NCBI GenBank assembly: GCA_903901425.1
Contig: CAIURC010000207.1
Location: 1-64,000 of the forward strand
Origin: an uncultured Spartobacteria bacterium
GTDB taxonomy: Bacteria; Verrucomicrobiota; Verrucomicrobiia; Chthoniobacterales; Chthoniobacteraceae
Length of the DNA: 64,000 nucleotides
Reading direction: 5' to 3'
A program made the position numbers and the translations under genes. How positions within the stretch are numbered: position 1 is the stretch's first letter; every line of letters begins with the position of its first letter. The notes beneath the pieces are model-generated. The model worked only from the letters and a program-made list of their open reading frames with translations, ran no database searches and had not been told where the DNA came from. This document shows, one piece after another, positions 16,858-25,808 of this stretch.

Positions 16858-18333
16858 ATGCGCACCTCAACCTTGATTCTACCCGCAGCCCTGACCGCCC
16901 TCCTCGCCTCGCCCTTCCCACTCGCAGCCGAAGAGGACGCCATGCAGGCCCTCTTCAAGATCCTTCTTGATCGGGGTTCCATCTCCCAACAGGAATTCGA
17001 CAAACTTTCCGTCTTGGCTGAGAAGGACAAAAAGCCCGTGCAGGCTGCTGCCCCCGTCCGGCCGCTCTCCACTCCCATTTCCGAGGAACCTTCCACTCTC
17101 GGCCAGATCAGCGAACTCGAGGCCCGGATTGCCAAAGTCGAGTCGGAGACCAAAGCGATTGAGAAAAAGGCGGCAGCACTTCCCGCAGCGAAATCGGGGG
17201 ACAAATGGTTCGATCGCCTCAAGCTCGATGGCTACACCCAGTTCCGGGTCACCTCGCTCCTGAATGAAGGTGCCGATGACATCCACGTGCCTGCCGATCG
17301 TTCCGTGAACGACCAGGAAAGCCTCCACATCCGCCGGGGCCGCTTCAAAATCTACGGCGACGTCAGCGACCACCTCCACCTCTACTCCCAGTTGGACTTC
17401 GCAGGCTCGGTTTTTGGCAGCGGGGGCAGCCTCGGCCTTCAAGCCCGTGACCTCTACGGGGATATCTCTCTGGACGACGACAAGGAGTACCGGTTCCGCC
17501 TCGGTCTCTCAAAAGTGCCCTTCGGCTTTGTCAACATGCAGTCCTCCCAAAACCGGATCACCTTGGAACGCGCGGACGCACTCAACTCCGCCGCAGAGGG
17601 AGAGCGCGATTATGGCGCCTATTTCATGTACGCTCCCAAGGAGGTCCGGGAACGCTTCAAAGAACTGGTCAAATCGGGCCTCAAAGGCTCCGGTGACTAC
17701 GGGATGTTCACCGTGGGCGCTTACAATGGCCAGGGCCTGAACCGCGCCGATTTCGACGGCCAACCCCACTGGCTCGCACGCGTCACCTATCCGTGGAAGT
17801 TCCCAAATGGCCAGTTCTTTGAAACCTCGCTTCAAGCCTACACCGGCCATTTCAACTCGGAAACCAAGTCCATCACCACCCCCACTGGAAAAATCACGCC
17901 GATCATTGATTCCAACGGCGTTGAAGACCAGCGCGTCGGCATCACCGCAATCCTTTACCCGCAGCCTTTCGGGATCGAAGCCGAGTGGAACTGGGGCTCT
18001 GGCCCGGAACTCAACGCGGACTATTCCGCAATTACGCGCGGTTCCCTCAACGGCGGTTACATTCTTGCCAATTACCGCCTGAAAACTGACCACGGCGAAT
18101 TCTTCCCGTTCGCGCGCTGGAACTACTTCGACGGCGCCCGCAAGTTCGCCGCCAATGCGCCAGTGACGGAAGTCAACGAGATCGACTTCGGGGTCGAATG
18201 GAGTCCGTGGCCCCAGGTTGAGCTCAGCGTCATGTACACCCACACGCTCCAGCGCACCAACACGTCTGCCGCACCCTACAACCTCGTTCAGGATGCCGAC
18301 CGGGTGGGGTTCCAGGTCCAGTGGAACTACTGA
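16858..18333 (+). CDS. Phosphate-selective porin O/P family outer-membrane protein
   Basis: A 491-residue precursor. The signal peptide (RTSTLILPAALTALLASPFPLAA) ends near residue 24. A helical, charged segment to about 110 (ILLDRGSISQQEFDKLSVL, then EARIAKVESETKAIEKKA) would form a coiled coil. A beta-barrel of alternating short strands follows, ending in the aromatic tail VGFQVQWNY, as expected of an outer-membrane barrel. KLDGYTQFRV, RRGRFKIYGDVSDHLHLYSQ and RLGLSKVPFGFVN are typical of OprO/OprP-like porins. A longer frame from 16777 is possible, but the ATG at 16858 immediately precedes the signal peptide. The phased repeat upstream suggests phosphate-dependent control, though the substrate is not established. 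Confidence 0.85.
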   Translation: MRTSTLILPAALTALLASPFPLAAEEDAMQALFKILLDRGSISQQEFDKLSVLAEKDKKPVQAAAPVRPLSTPISEEPSTLGQISELEARIAKVESETKAIEKKAAALPAAKSGDKWFDRLKLDGYTQFRVTSLLNEGADDIHVPADRSVNDQESLHIRRGRFKIYGDVSDHLHLYSQLDFAGSVFGSGGSLGLQARDLYGDISLDDDKEYRFRLGLSKVPFGFVNMQSSQNRITLERADALNSAAEGERDYGAYFMYAPKEVRERFKELVKSGLKGSGDYGMFTVGAYNGQGLNRADFDGQPHWLARVTYPWKFPNGQFFETSLQAYTGHFNSETKSITTPTGKITPIIDSNGVEDQRVGITAILYPQPFGIEAEWNWGSGPELNADYSAITRGSLNGGYILANYRLKTDHGEFFPFARWNYFDGARKFAANAPVTEVNEIDFGVEWSPWPQVELSVMYTHTLQRTNTSAAPYNLVQDADRVGFQVQWNY

Positions 18334-18406
18334 CCGCGCCCGCACAGGCCGTGTGATTTGTCTCCCCAGAGGCAAATTCCAGCCTAACGCAATGCCTCCC
18401 ATCGAC

Positions 18407-18442
18407 CTCCGGGACCCGACCTCTTTAGGCGGCGTCCCGGAG
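18407..18442 (+). terminator. Hairpin downstream of the porin gene
   Basis: CTCCGGGAC (18407-18415) pairs perfectly with GTCCCGGAG (18434-18442), with a small inner CCT/AGG stem in the loop. It lies in the 213-base gap between the porin and the Agl23-like gene. There is no T-run, so intrinsic termination is uncertain; a processing or 3'-protective role is equally possible. Confidence 0.3.
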
Positions 18443-18546
18443 CCGTGGCACGCATCTCCCTCCTCCGTGCCGCTGCGCACTGCGGCATTCGCCCCCCCCA
18501 CCTCCGGAGTTGAGCCGGACCCAGCCTCCTGATAGCTCCCCGTGCT

Positions 18547-20310
18547 GTGGTTCCCGCTGATTCCGTCCCTCCCTCCTCTGCCTCACCGGTGGATCCCCCC
18601 CCCCGTGCCCCAGCCCCCGGTGTCCGCTTGGAAAAAATCCTCGCCGCAGCGGTTCTCCTGACCGCCCTCCTTTTCCGGCTCTGGGCTCTGGACGAAAAAC
18701 CCCTGCACTTCGATGAAGGGGTGAACGGGAACTTCGTCGACCGCATGGTCGCCGAGGGCTTTTACCATTACGACCCCACCAACTACCACGGGCCACTTCA
18801 TTTCTACGTCCTGTTCGTCTTCCAAACGCTGCTCGGGCGCGAACCGTGGGTCCTCCGGCTCCCCATCGCCCTCCTCAGCACCGCCTCCGTTGGACTCGTG
18901 CTCGCTTTCCGGTCGACGATTGGAAGGCAAGCGGCGCTCATTTCCGCATTTGCCATGGCGGTATCCCCGGGGCTCGTTTTTTATGGCAGATACGCCATTC
19001 ACGAGTCCTGGCTGGTTTTTTTCCTGCTCCTCACGTTCTGGGGGTTGGCAGGGCTCCGCCATGCCAACTCCCGGGGCCGTCTTTGGGCGTTCGGGCTGGG
19101 AATCTGCGGGATGCTGCTCACCAAGGAAACTCACCTCCTGCATCTGGCTGCCATGGGCCTTGCCGTGCCCACGCTCCGGCTTCTGGAACGGTTCTCCCCT
19201 TCCGCACCCAGCTCGCCTCCCGAACCCGAGACCCGCGGCAAACACAAGGACCTGATTCCCCTCCTGGCCACCTGCGGCGGCCTCCTCCTTTTTTTCTATT
19301 CCGGCGCCCTCCTTGACAGTTCGGGCCTGACCGGCTTTTTCCAGTCGTTCCTCGCATGGGCACAGACCGGCACCGGAGGCGAAAGCGGCCATGAAAAACC
19401 ATGGCCGTACTGGCTCGAACTCCTGCTCCGGTACGAATGGCCCGCATTGCTGGGGCTGGCCGCCTCAGGGTTCGTTGTACTCCCCGGAATCCAACGCCCG
19501 CTCCGGTATCTGGCCATCTACGCGGGAGGAACGCTGGTGGCTTATTCCATTGTGCCGTACAAGACCCCGTGGTGCGTGATTTCCATGCTCTGGCCATGGC
19601 TGCTCCTGTTTGGAGTCGCCATCGCCCATCTGGCAGCGCGCTGGGACCGGTGGTGCGTCCATACCGCAGCCGGCCTACTCCTCGCCTACTCCACAGGCAT
19701 GTCCGGCCTCCTCAACTTCAAGAGCGCCACCGACGAGGAGGAACCCTACGTCTACGTGCAGACCCTGCCCGAAATCCGGGACCTGCTCGATCCGCTCCGA
19801 AACGCCACCCGCCAGAACCCCCAACTCCTCCACGCCACAGGCTATGTCCTTCTCCCAGAACTCTTCCCATGGACCTGGTTGCTGGGGCGCCATTCCAGAG
19901 TCGCGTACCTGAATCCCCCAGATTTCCCCGAAGAACTCGCCCCCCCAGAGTTCGCCCTTGTCGACCCAAGCCTCCTCGAAACCTTCGAAGCCCGATTAGA
20001 CCAACCCTACTTCAAATTCGCCCTCCGGGTCCGGGGCAGTTCCCCAGACGAGTGCTTTGTGTTTCTGCGTGCCGCCACATTTGCCTCCCAGTTTCCAGGC
20101 CGGGACCCGGAATTTCTCCCTGAACCCGAGCCTCCCAGCCCAGAAGAACCCCCGGCCAAACCCAAGGACTCGTCTGACTTGGGAGACGCCCCCCCGTCCG
20201 AAACGCCACCCGCCGCCGATCCCCCCCCGGAAAAGCTTCCGGGCCCAAGACCCATTCCGCCGCTCCCGATTCTGGACCGGAAAACCGGAGAACTCGTGCC
20301 TGAACCGTGA
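18547..20310 (+). CDS. Agl23-like (TIGR03663-type) polytopic membrane protein, PMT/GT-C fold
   Basis: A 587-residue protein with about ten hydrophobic segments, the first near residue 30. LHFDEGVNGNFVDRM, GFYHYDPTNYHGPLHFYV and FYGRYAIHESWLVFFLLL are signatures I associate with the flippase-activity-associated Agl23 / TIGR03663 family, related to dolichyl-phosphate-mannose glycosyltransferases. The acidic DEG near the N-terminus corresponds to the GT-C catalytic Asp. The last 100 residues are Pro/Glu-rich and extra-membranous. The start is a GTG; no in-frame ATG precedes the first span. Its stop overlaps the next GTG start, so the pair is probably co-translated. Role: glycan assembly or export, inferred. 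Confidence 0.75.
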   Translation: MVPADSVPPSSASPVDPPPRAPAPGVRLEKILAAAVLLTALLFRLWALDEKPLHFDEGVNGNFVDRMVAEGFYHYDPTNYHGPLHFYVLFVFQTLLGREPWVLRLPIALLSTASVGLVLAFRSTIGRQAALISAFAMAVSPGLVFYGRYAIHESWLVFFLLLTFWGLAGLRHANSRGRLWAFGLGICGMLLTKETHLLHLAAMGLAVPTLRLLERFSPSAPSSPPEPETRGKHKDLIPLLATCGGLLLFFYSGALLDSSGLTGFFQSFLAWAQTGTGGESGHEKPWPYWLELLLRYEWPALLGLAASGFVVLPGIQRPLRYLAIYAGGTLVAYSIVPYKTPWCVISMLWPWLLLFGVAIAHLAARWDRWCVHTAAGLLLAYSTGMSGLLNFKSATDEEEPYVYVQTLPEIRDLLDPLRNATRQNPQLLHATGYVLLPELFPWTWLLGRHSRVAYLNPPDFPEELAPPEFALVDPSLLETFEARLDQPYFKFALRVRGSSPDECFVFLRAATFASQFPGRDPEFLPEPEPPSPEEPPAKPKDSSDLGDAPPSETPPAADPPPEKLPGPRPIPPLPILDRKTGELVPEP

Positions 20311-22028
20311 CTCTTTTCCTCCTCTACTTCTGCAGTGCGTCCACGCTGGCCGGCCTTGCTTTCGGATACGGACGCCCCCTCTCCCCGGGGACCGCCGCCT
20401 TGGCCTTGGTTATCGGCGGCATCGCGGCTGCCCTGGGCGCAGGGTTCAGCCGGCCACGCCTCCCCCTGCAACGCCCCGGAGTCTGGGGCTGGGCCAGCCT
20501 CGCTCTGTTCGCATTTTTTGCCCTGCGCTCCTTTCTCTGGCTGGTGTTCGAGTCGGGCGACCAGCTCTCGGTGCTCTCCCCAAACAACCTCGGGGACATG
20601 TCGCTCCATCTCTGCCTGATCCGTCAAATCGCCAACGGCACCCCGCTCTGGCCTCAAAACCCCATTTTTTCCGGAACCCAGCTCTCGTACCCCCTCGGAA
20701 TCGACCTCTTCAACGCGCTTGGGGTGATCGCTGGAGCGGACCTGATCCGGAGTCTGATCTGGACCGGGCTCCTCGGTTCCTGGCTGACCGCAATGGCACT
20801 CTGGCGCTGGGGAGGCGCATTCTGTCTCACCGGATTCCTCTGCAACGGCGGACTTTTGGGATTCGCACTCCTGAGCGGGAGCCCTCTGGCGGATTTTCAA
20901 GCCGAAGCGGCATGGAAAAGCTTTCCGCTGGCGCTTCTGGTAACCCAGCGCGGCCTGCTCTTTGCGCTCCCCGCCGGGCTTCTCCTGCTCTCAAGTTGGC
21001 GTTCCCGGTGGCTTGCGGAGAACGCCCCTCCACCCGGCCCCTCCTCCCCCGAACCTTCCCCAAGCCGGCTCCCGTTCTGGGGCGAACTCTGGCTGTACTC
21101 CACGCTGCCCCTGTTTCACCCCCACTCCTTCCTGTTCCTCTCGTTTCTTTTGGGTTGCTGGTTCCTTTTCATCCCGCACGCCCGGCGTCCCATCCTGCTT
21201 CTGGTCGGTGCCGCTTTCATTCCCGCAACCGTTCTCATGGCCTGTGTGACCAACGGTTTTCACGGCCCAAAAATGCTCGGCTGGCAGCCCGGTTGGATTC
21301 GGGAAAACCAAGGCTTCATTGCCTTCTGGCTGTCCAACCTCGGTTTCCTTCCCCTCTTTGTTCTCCTGCTCCTGAACCGACTCCGCGACCGGACCGCGCT
21401 CCCTGACCGCCTCGCTGTTCTCCCGGCCCTCGCACTTTTTCTGACCTGCTGCATGGTGCGGTTTGCGCCGTGGGCGTGGGACAACACCAAGCTCATGCTC
21501 TGGTGTTATCTGCTCCTTCTCCCCTCGCTACACTCCCGGTTGCTCTCTTCATGGACACCCACTGCCCGGATACTCGCCTGCATCCTCCTCTTTTTCTCCG
21601 GCGGCGTCTCCCTTCTCGGCGGGCTCCTGACCAAACCCGACGGTCATCCCATCGGGAATCGAAGCACACTGGACGGCGTTCAGTCCGCCGTGAAAGACCT
21701 CCCCGCCACCGCCGTTTTTGCGGGCGCACCTACCTACAATCATCCGCTTCTCCTTCTGGGCCGCCCCATGGCCATGGGGTACGAAGGCCATGTCTGGAGC
21801 CACGGGTACGAGTGGGCGCCCCGCAAAAAACAGGTCGAACAAATTCTGCTCGGTGAACCCGGCTGGAAACAGACCGCAGAGAGCCTCGGCGTCCGGTACC
21901 TTTTCTGGGGCGACATGGAAAAGGAACTTTACCCGGACTCAGAAGAACCGTGGCTCCAAGAAAACCTGCGGCTCAGTTCCGGCCCATGGGGTGCCCTCTA
22001 CGACCTCCAACACCCCCGCCAGCCCTGA
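20307..22028 (+). CDS. Large polytopic membrane protein, GT-C-like, function unknown
   Basis: A 573-residue integral membrane protein with roughly 12 hydrophobic segments from residue 3 onward. I cannot assign a family. SPNNLGDMSLHLCLIRQIANG and LSYPLGIDLFNALG, with HFH-like LFHPHSFLFLS later, resemble polytopic glycosyltransferases that use polyprenyl-phosphate sugars. The C-terminal part (KDLPATAVFAGAPTYNHPLLLLG, quoted in part, and WGDMEKELYPDSEEPW) is soluble-like, as in YfhO-type proteins. It starts at GTG within the stop of the Agl23-like gene (GTGA), so both probably act in the same glycan pathway. Confidence 0.6.
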   Translation: MTLFLLYFCSASTLAGLAFGYGRPLSPGTAALALVIGGIAAALGAGFSRPRLPLQRPGVWGWASLALFAFFALRSFLWLVFESGDQLSVLSPNNLGDMSLHLCLIRQIANGTPLWPQNPIFSGTQLSYPLGIDLFNALGVIAGADLIRSLIWTGLLGSWLTAMALWRWGGAFCLTGFLCNGGLLGFALLSGSPLADFQAEAAWKSFPLALLVTQRGLLFALPAGLLLLSSWRSRWLAENAPPPGPSSPEPSPSRLPFWGELWLYSTLPLFHPHSFLFLSFLLGCWFLFIPHARRPILLLVGAAFIPATVLMACVTNGFHGPKMLGWQPGWIRENQGFIAFWLSNLGFLPLFVLLLLNRLRDRTALPDRLAVLPALALFLTCCMVRFAPWAWDNTKLMLWCYLLLLPSLHSRLLSSWTPTARILACILLFFSGGVSLLGGLLTKPDGHPIGNRSTLDGVQSAVKDLPATAVFAGAPTYNHPLLLLGRPMAMGYEGHVWSHGYEWAPRKKQVEQILLGEPGWKQTAESLGVRYLFWGDMEKELYPDSEEPWLQENLRLSSGPWGALYDLQHPRQP

Positions 22029-22040
22029 CCCACGCAAGCA

Positions 22041-22073
22041 CGGTTCCGGGAGCAGCCACCGCTCCCGGAACCG
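22041..22073. terminator. Strong hairpin between convergent genes
   Basis: A perfect 13-bp stem (CGGTTCCGGGAGC, 22041-22053, with GCTCCCGGAACCG, 22061-22073) encloses a seven-base loop. It occupies most of the 60-base gap between two convergent genes, so it could stop transcription from both sides. There is no T-run on either flank. Confidence 0.55.
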
Positions 22074-22088
22074 GCGCCCACCCGCAGG

Positions 22089-22892
22089 CTATCTCTTGTT
22101 GACTGCGCCCGCCCCGCGGACCGTCGATTTCACCTGGGTCTTCTCCCCCCGGTAGGAAATGTTTCCAGCCCCTTTGATCTCCGCGTCCAGCTCCTTCTCA
22201 ACCCACACATCCGCATTGCCCGCCCCGAGAATCCGGACAACGGCGTTTTCGCTCTCAAGATCCAGTGCGTGAATATTGCCAGAACCAGAAAGCGTGGCCG
22301 AAAGACGCCCGACTTTGCCATGGGCATGGATATCCCCTGATCCAGACACATCCAAGGCAAGGGAATCCCCGGACACCTCCCGCAACGTGATCGACCCGCT
22401 CCCCGCAAGACGCGTCTTGCCAACCACCGGCGTCTCGATCGTGATTTTTACCGGTTGTGAGCTGGAATAACTTTCCTTGGGCGAAATCCGGAGCGTTTCG
22501 CCCGCAATCTCCGTCCCAATCAGCGGCAACAGGTTCTCCTGAGCCGTGACGGTACACCGGTGTTTTTCGCCCGCCTTAATCTCCACATCTGCAATGATCC
22601 GGAGCTCAACCGCAGTGAACGCCGGAAGCTCCCGGGTCTCGGCCTTGGATGGCCCGTTCCCCTGAACCCCAGCCCCGGTGACCGTCTTGCCGTTCAACGT
22701 CACTGTGTTGCCATTGATCTGGAGTTTGCCCCCGGAACTGTACACGGTTTTGCCGTCGATCGTGATAGATCTGCTCTGGCTGGTGTGCTGAAACTCATGC
22801 GGCCCACCATCGCATGCGGACAATAGCAGGAGAGCAAGGAGGGCGGGAAACAGCAGAACTGGGTGAATTTCGTTCAAAATACGTTTTTTCAT
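22089..22892 (-). CDS. DUF2807-type lipoprotein (adhesin-like beta solenoid)
   Basis: A 267-residue lipoprotein: KKRILNE... then a hydrophobic stretch ending LLLLSAC, a lipobox with Cys near residue 27. The second half is the repetitive Gly/Asn/Ser-rich module typical of DUF2807 (putative auto-transporter adhesin head GIN): LAGSGSITLREVSGDSLALD, SGSGDIHAHGKVG, SGSGNIHALDLES and GAGNADVWVEKELD. The preceding region (ELPAFTAVELRIIADVEIKA) is also family-like. I start at the ATG at 22892 because it gives a standard lipoprotein signal. Role unknown. The small lipoprotein gene upstream ends or begins 51 bases away on the same strand. Confidence 0.82.
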   Translation of the reverse strand: MKKRILNEIHPVLLFPALLALLLLSACDGGPHEFQHTSQSRSITIDGKTVYSSGGKLQINGNTVTLNGKTVTGAGVQGNGPSKAETRELPAFTAVELRIIADVEIKAGEKHRCTVTAQENLLPLIGTEIAGETLRISPKESYSSSQPVKITIETPVVGKTRLAGSGSITLREVSGDSLALDVSGSGDIHAHGKVGRLSATLSGSGNIHALDLESENAVVRILGAGNADVWVEKELDAEIKGAGNISYRGEKTQVKSTVRGAGAVNKR

Positions 22893-22943
22893 CAGAAATG
22901 ATTTGGCGCGCTCAATCGGGAGTCCAATCACGGCTCAGGAGGC

Positions 22944-23159
22944 TCAGTCCCGCTTCAGAAGCGCTGCACGTTGGCTCTCATATTCCGCCCCGGTGATTGC
23001 CCCCGATTTCTTGGCCTTTTGCAGATCCATCAACTCCATCCCGACGGTGGGTCGCTTGGCCGTTTCGTGGACCGCCACCACGCAGCCGCCACTCGCAAAA
23101 CCAGCGGCCAAAAGACCGGCCACTCCAAACACACTCCAAATCGCTGAAAGGTTTTTCAT
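22944..23159 (-). CDS. Small SHOCT-type lipoprotein
   Basis: A 71-residue protein with a signal sequence and lipobox-like FASGGC near residue 26. The C-terminal 30 residues (MELMDLQKAKKSGAITGAEYESQRAALLKRD, in part) form the short amphipathic SHOCT motif, where LxxLxxxGxITxxEYExxK recurs. SHOCT is often attached to membrane or lipoprotein sequences; its precise role is not known. The start ATG at 23159 is chosen because an 18-residue extension upstream has no signal character. It lies upstream of the DUF2807 lipoprotein gene in the same direction and may share its transcript. Confidence 0.7.
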   Translation of the reverse strand: MKNLSAIWSVFGVAGLLAAGFASGGCVVAVHETAKRPTVGMELMDLQKAKKSGAITGAEYESQRAALLKRD

Positions 23160-23707
23160 AACTACACCCCTATTCGCGGAAGACTCGTGTCTGGTTACAC
23201 CCAAAACCAAAAAACAGAAGGATCGCCGAAACGCTGCTGAGAAACCCGCCAGGATTCAGGAAAGGCCGACAGAAAGGCGCATCCGCCCCGGCAGAACGAA
23301 TCAGCTCCTTGGAGTTGACCCCGTTTCAGCGACTCGAGTTGGCCGATTCTCGAGCGAACCTTCCCATAAACGCACAATGGTTCCGTGGGCGCTCTCCGGG
23401 GAGCTTCCTCGCACCGAGCGATCAGGCCGCGTTTCAATGGTGCGACGACCTCATGACCATCTATGTGGAACAACACCTTCCCCAATTGGGGATTGGGGCT
23501 CAGGGTTCCACAAAGCCCCGTTCGGATCCATTCAGGCCCTCAACACTGCGGCCCGAGGCTTCCTCTCGTTCAACAACGCACGGATTCGGATCCCGTTTTT
23601 CCGCGAGCGCCCAATCTTCACCCAGGATTCTCCGTGAAGAGCACAAAATTCGAGTACGCCCAATGCATGGATTGATCCGCCCGTTGGGTTTAACATAATC
23701 AAAACCT
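23160..23707. other. 548-base stretch with no convincing gene
   Basis: Several frames stay open here on both strands, but none has a recognisable domain, a start context or a conserved-looking composition. It contains the self-similar AATTGGGGATTGGGG (around 23486). It forms the left flank of the atypical three-gene cassette. It may be a decayed copy of a dispersed element. Confidence 0.5.
23672..23699 (+). promoter_or_regulatory. Promoter of the ADP-ribosylglycohydrolase cassette, probably leaderless
   Basis: TTGATC (23672-23677) and CATAAT (23694-23699) are 16 bases apart, matching four and five of six consensus bases. The minus-10 element ends only eight bases before the ATG at 23708, so transcription would begin at or within a base or two of the start codon. 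Confidence 0.45.
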
Positions 23708-24730
23708 ATGAATTTCTCGTGCATCCTCGGTTCCCTGCTCGGGACAGCCGTGGGTGACGCCCTCGGGCTTCCATATGAAGGCTTGTCTCGCAAGCGAGTG
23801 GCCGCGTTAGGAAAAATCCGGCATCGGTTTCTCTTCGGCAGAGGCATGTTCAGTGACGACACTGAGCACACCCTGATGCTCGCTGCGGCGATGCACGGGC
23901 ACCGTGACGATGTGAACGCTTTTCAGCGGAGTTTTGCATGGAAGCTCCGCTGGTGGCTGCTTGGCCTGCCCGCGGGCGTGGGCCTGAGCACGGCAAAAGC
24001 GATTTTTCGCCTCTGGCTCGGTTTTCCACCACAAAAAGCGGGCGTTTCCTCCGCCGGAAACGGCGCGGCGATGCGCAGTGCGATTGTGGGCGTGTTTTGG
24101 GCGGATGACATTGCCAAGCGTCACGCGTTTGCTCTTGCGGCCTGCCGTGTCACGCACACCGATCCTCGCGCTGAAGAATCGGCCCTCCTTGTTGCAGAGG
24201 CAGCTGCGCTGGCAGTAAATCGGGTTCCAACAGCCGAGTCCTTGGATCGCCTCCGCCCCCTTGTGAAGTCGGTGATCATGAAAGAGCAATTCCAGATCCT
24301 CGAGCAGGCTTTGACGGAGGGAAATAGCGTCCACGAGTTCGCGACCCGAGTCGGATGTGAATGCGGTGTCAGTGGATTTGCGCCTCGCACCGTCGCAGTT
24401 GCCCTTTACTCGTGGTTGCGGCACCGGGGCGATTTTGCAACTGCTGTTCGCTCCGTGATCGAATGTGGAGGCGACACGGACACCGTTGCAGCGATCACCG
24501 GAGGCATCTCAGGCGCCGAGGTCGGGAAGGCTGGAATCCCACGCGAATGGATGGACCGCATCTGCGATTGGCCAGTCTCGGTCGGACACATTTGCGAGGT
24601 CGCGACAGCACTCGCGGACAACTCTCCGCAGACACCGTGCGTCTCCTGGCTGTTTGTACGGATCCGAAATTTCTTTTTCCTCGCCGTTGTGCTTTTGCAT
24701 GGTTTCCGCCGTTTGCTGCCACCTTATTAG
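23708..24730 (+). CDS. ADP-ribosylglycohydrolase (ARH/DraG family)
   Basis: A 340-residue member of the family that removes ADP-ribose from proteins or small molecules using two Mg ions. It begins with GSLLGTAVGDALGLPYEG, the family N-terminus. The metal ligands are visible in MFSDDTEHTLM (Ser49-Asp50-Asp51-Thr52) and ECGGDTDTVAAITGGISGA (Asp256, Asp258, Thr259); AGNGAAMR also fits. The last 30 residues end in a hydrophobic stretch (RNFFFLAVVLLHGFRR), so the enzyme may be peripheral to a membrane. It leads a cassette with an SPFH protein (36 bases on) and an NAD-kinase-like protein, which points to NAD or ADP-ribose metabolism. Confidence 0.9.
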   Translation: MNFSCILGSLLGTAVGDALGLPYEGLSRKRVAALGKIRHRFLFGRGMFSDDTEHTLMLAAAMHGHRDDVNAFQRSFAWKLRWWLLGLPAGVGLSTAKAIFRLWLGFPPQKAGVSSAGNGAAMRSAIVGVFWADDIAKRHAFALAACRVTHTDPRAEESALLVAEAAALAVNRVPTAESLDRLRPLVKSVIMKEQFQILEQALTEGNSVHEFATRVGCECGVSGFAPRTVAVALYSWLRHRGDFATAVRSVIECGGDTDTVAAITGGISGAEVGKAGIPREWMDRICDWPVSVGHICEVATALADNSPQTPCVSWLFVRIRNFFFLAVVLLHGFRRLLPPY

Positions 24731-24766
24731 CTCCCGCACCTGATCCAACCTCTACTCAAGAAAACC

Positions 24767-25792
24767 ATGCTTGGCCTTCGGTTCATCAAAATACCGCCTA
24801 CGACCCACGTCATTCAATACAGCGGCGGCAAAGTCGTCCGCGAAGGCGCGGGCATCTCGTTCTTCTACTACTCACCGACCACCTCGCTTGTGGCGGTGCC
24901 GGTTGGCAGCACGGACATGCCTTTTATTTTTGAGGAACAGACGGCGGATTATCAGAGCGTGAGCCTCCAAGGGCAGATCACTTACCGCATCGCCGAACCG
25001 AAGAAACTGGCGGCGCTGATGGACTTCACGCTTGATCCGAGCGGCCGCGGTTATGCCTCCGAAGATCCAGAGAAACTACCACAGCGCGTCATCAATCTCG
25101 TGCATGTGCTTGCGCGTGCGGAGATCGAAAAACTACCGCTCCGCCAGGCATTGAGAGCCTCGGAGCCGCTTGTTTCCGCGATCCGCAGCCAGCTCTGCAC
25201 CTCGGCAGAACTGGCAGCCCTTGGACTTGAGGTGCTTGGCCTCTCGCTGCTGGCCATCAAACCAACCCCGGAGACCGCGCGTGCGCTGGAAGCGGAAACG
25301 CGTGAACAACTGCTCAAAGGTGCAGACGAGGCCATTTTCATGCGTCGCAACGCCGCAGTCGAACAGGAGCGTGCAATCAAAGAGAATGAACTGAACACCG
25401 AGATCGCCGTGGAAAACAAGAAGCGGCAGATCCGCGAGACCCAGATGGACGCGGAAAAGGCCGTCCAAGAAAAAGAGGCCCAACTCGAGCATGCAAAGCT
25501 CGAAACGAACATTGGACTGGAAGAGGAGCGCAAGAAACTCGTCGCCCTCGCCGCGGAAAATGCCAAAGCCGAGTCCGACACCCGCGCCTACGGCATCTTG
25601 AAGACCATGCAGGCGCTTTCGAGTGCAGATGCGAGCGTTCTACAAGCACTTGCCACAACCGGCATGAAGCCGCAGCAACTCATCGCCTTTGCCTTCCAGG
25701 AACTCGCCGCCAAAGCCGAAAAGATCGGCAATCTGAACATCTCACCGGAACTCCTGAGCGAACTGCTTGCGAATCCGGGTGGCAAAAAGTGA
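24767..25792 (+). CDS. SPFH/Band 7 domain protein
   Basis: A 341-residue scaffold protein. Residues about 10-180 form the SPFH domain (KIPPTTHVIQYSGGKVVREG, SVSLQGQITYRIAEPKKL and ALGLEVLGLSLLAIKPTPET). Residues about 200-270 are a long charged coiled coil (ETREQLLKGADEAIFMRRNA, then Glu/Lys-rich repeats), and the end is helical. There is no N-terminal membrane segment, unlike HflK or flotillin. Such proteins form ring or cage oligomers. It lies between the ADP-ribosylglycohydrolase and the NAD-kinase-like gene, 36 and 16 bases away, so it is probably the organising subunit of the cassette. Base use differs from the C-rich neighbours. Confidence 0.88.
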   Translation: MLGLRFIKIPPTTHVIQYSGGKVVREGAGISFFYYSPTTSLVAVPVGSTDMPFIFEEQTADYQSVSLQGQITYRIAEPKKLAALMDFTLDPSGRGYASEDPEKLPQRVINLVHVLARAEIEKLPLRQALRASEPLVSAIRSQLCTSAELAALGLEVLGLSLLAIKPTPETARALEAETREQLLKGADEAIFMRRNAAVEQERAIKENELNTEIAVENKKRQIRETQMDAEKAVQEKEAQLEHAKLETNIGLEEERKKLVALAAENAKAESDTRAYGILKTMQALSSADASVLQALATTGMKPQQLIAFAFQELAAKAEKIGNLNISPELLSELLANPGGKK

Positions 25793-25808
25793 TGACCGAA
25801 GTCATCTC

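Noticed and set aside
22903-23637. A 244-codon plus-strand open frame across the small lipoprotein and the gene-free stretch
   Set aside because: It runs antisense through the SHOCT lipoprotein, has low-complexity composition and no recognisable domain.
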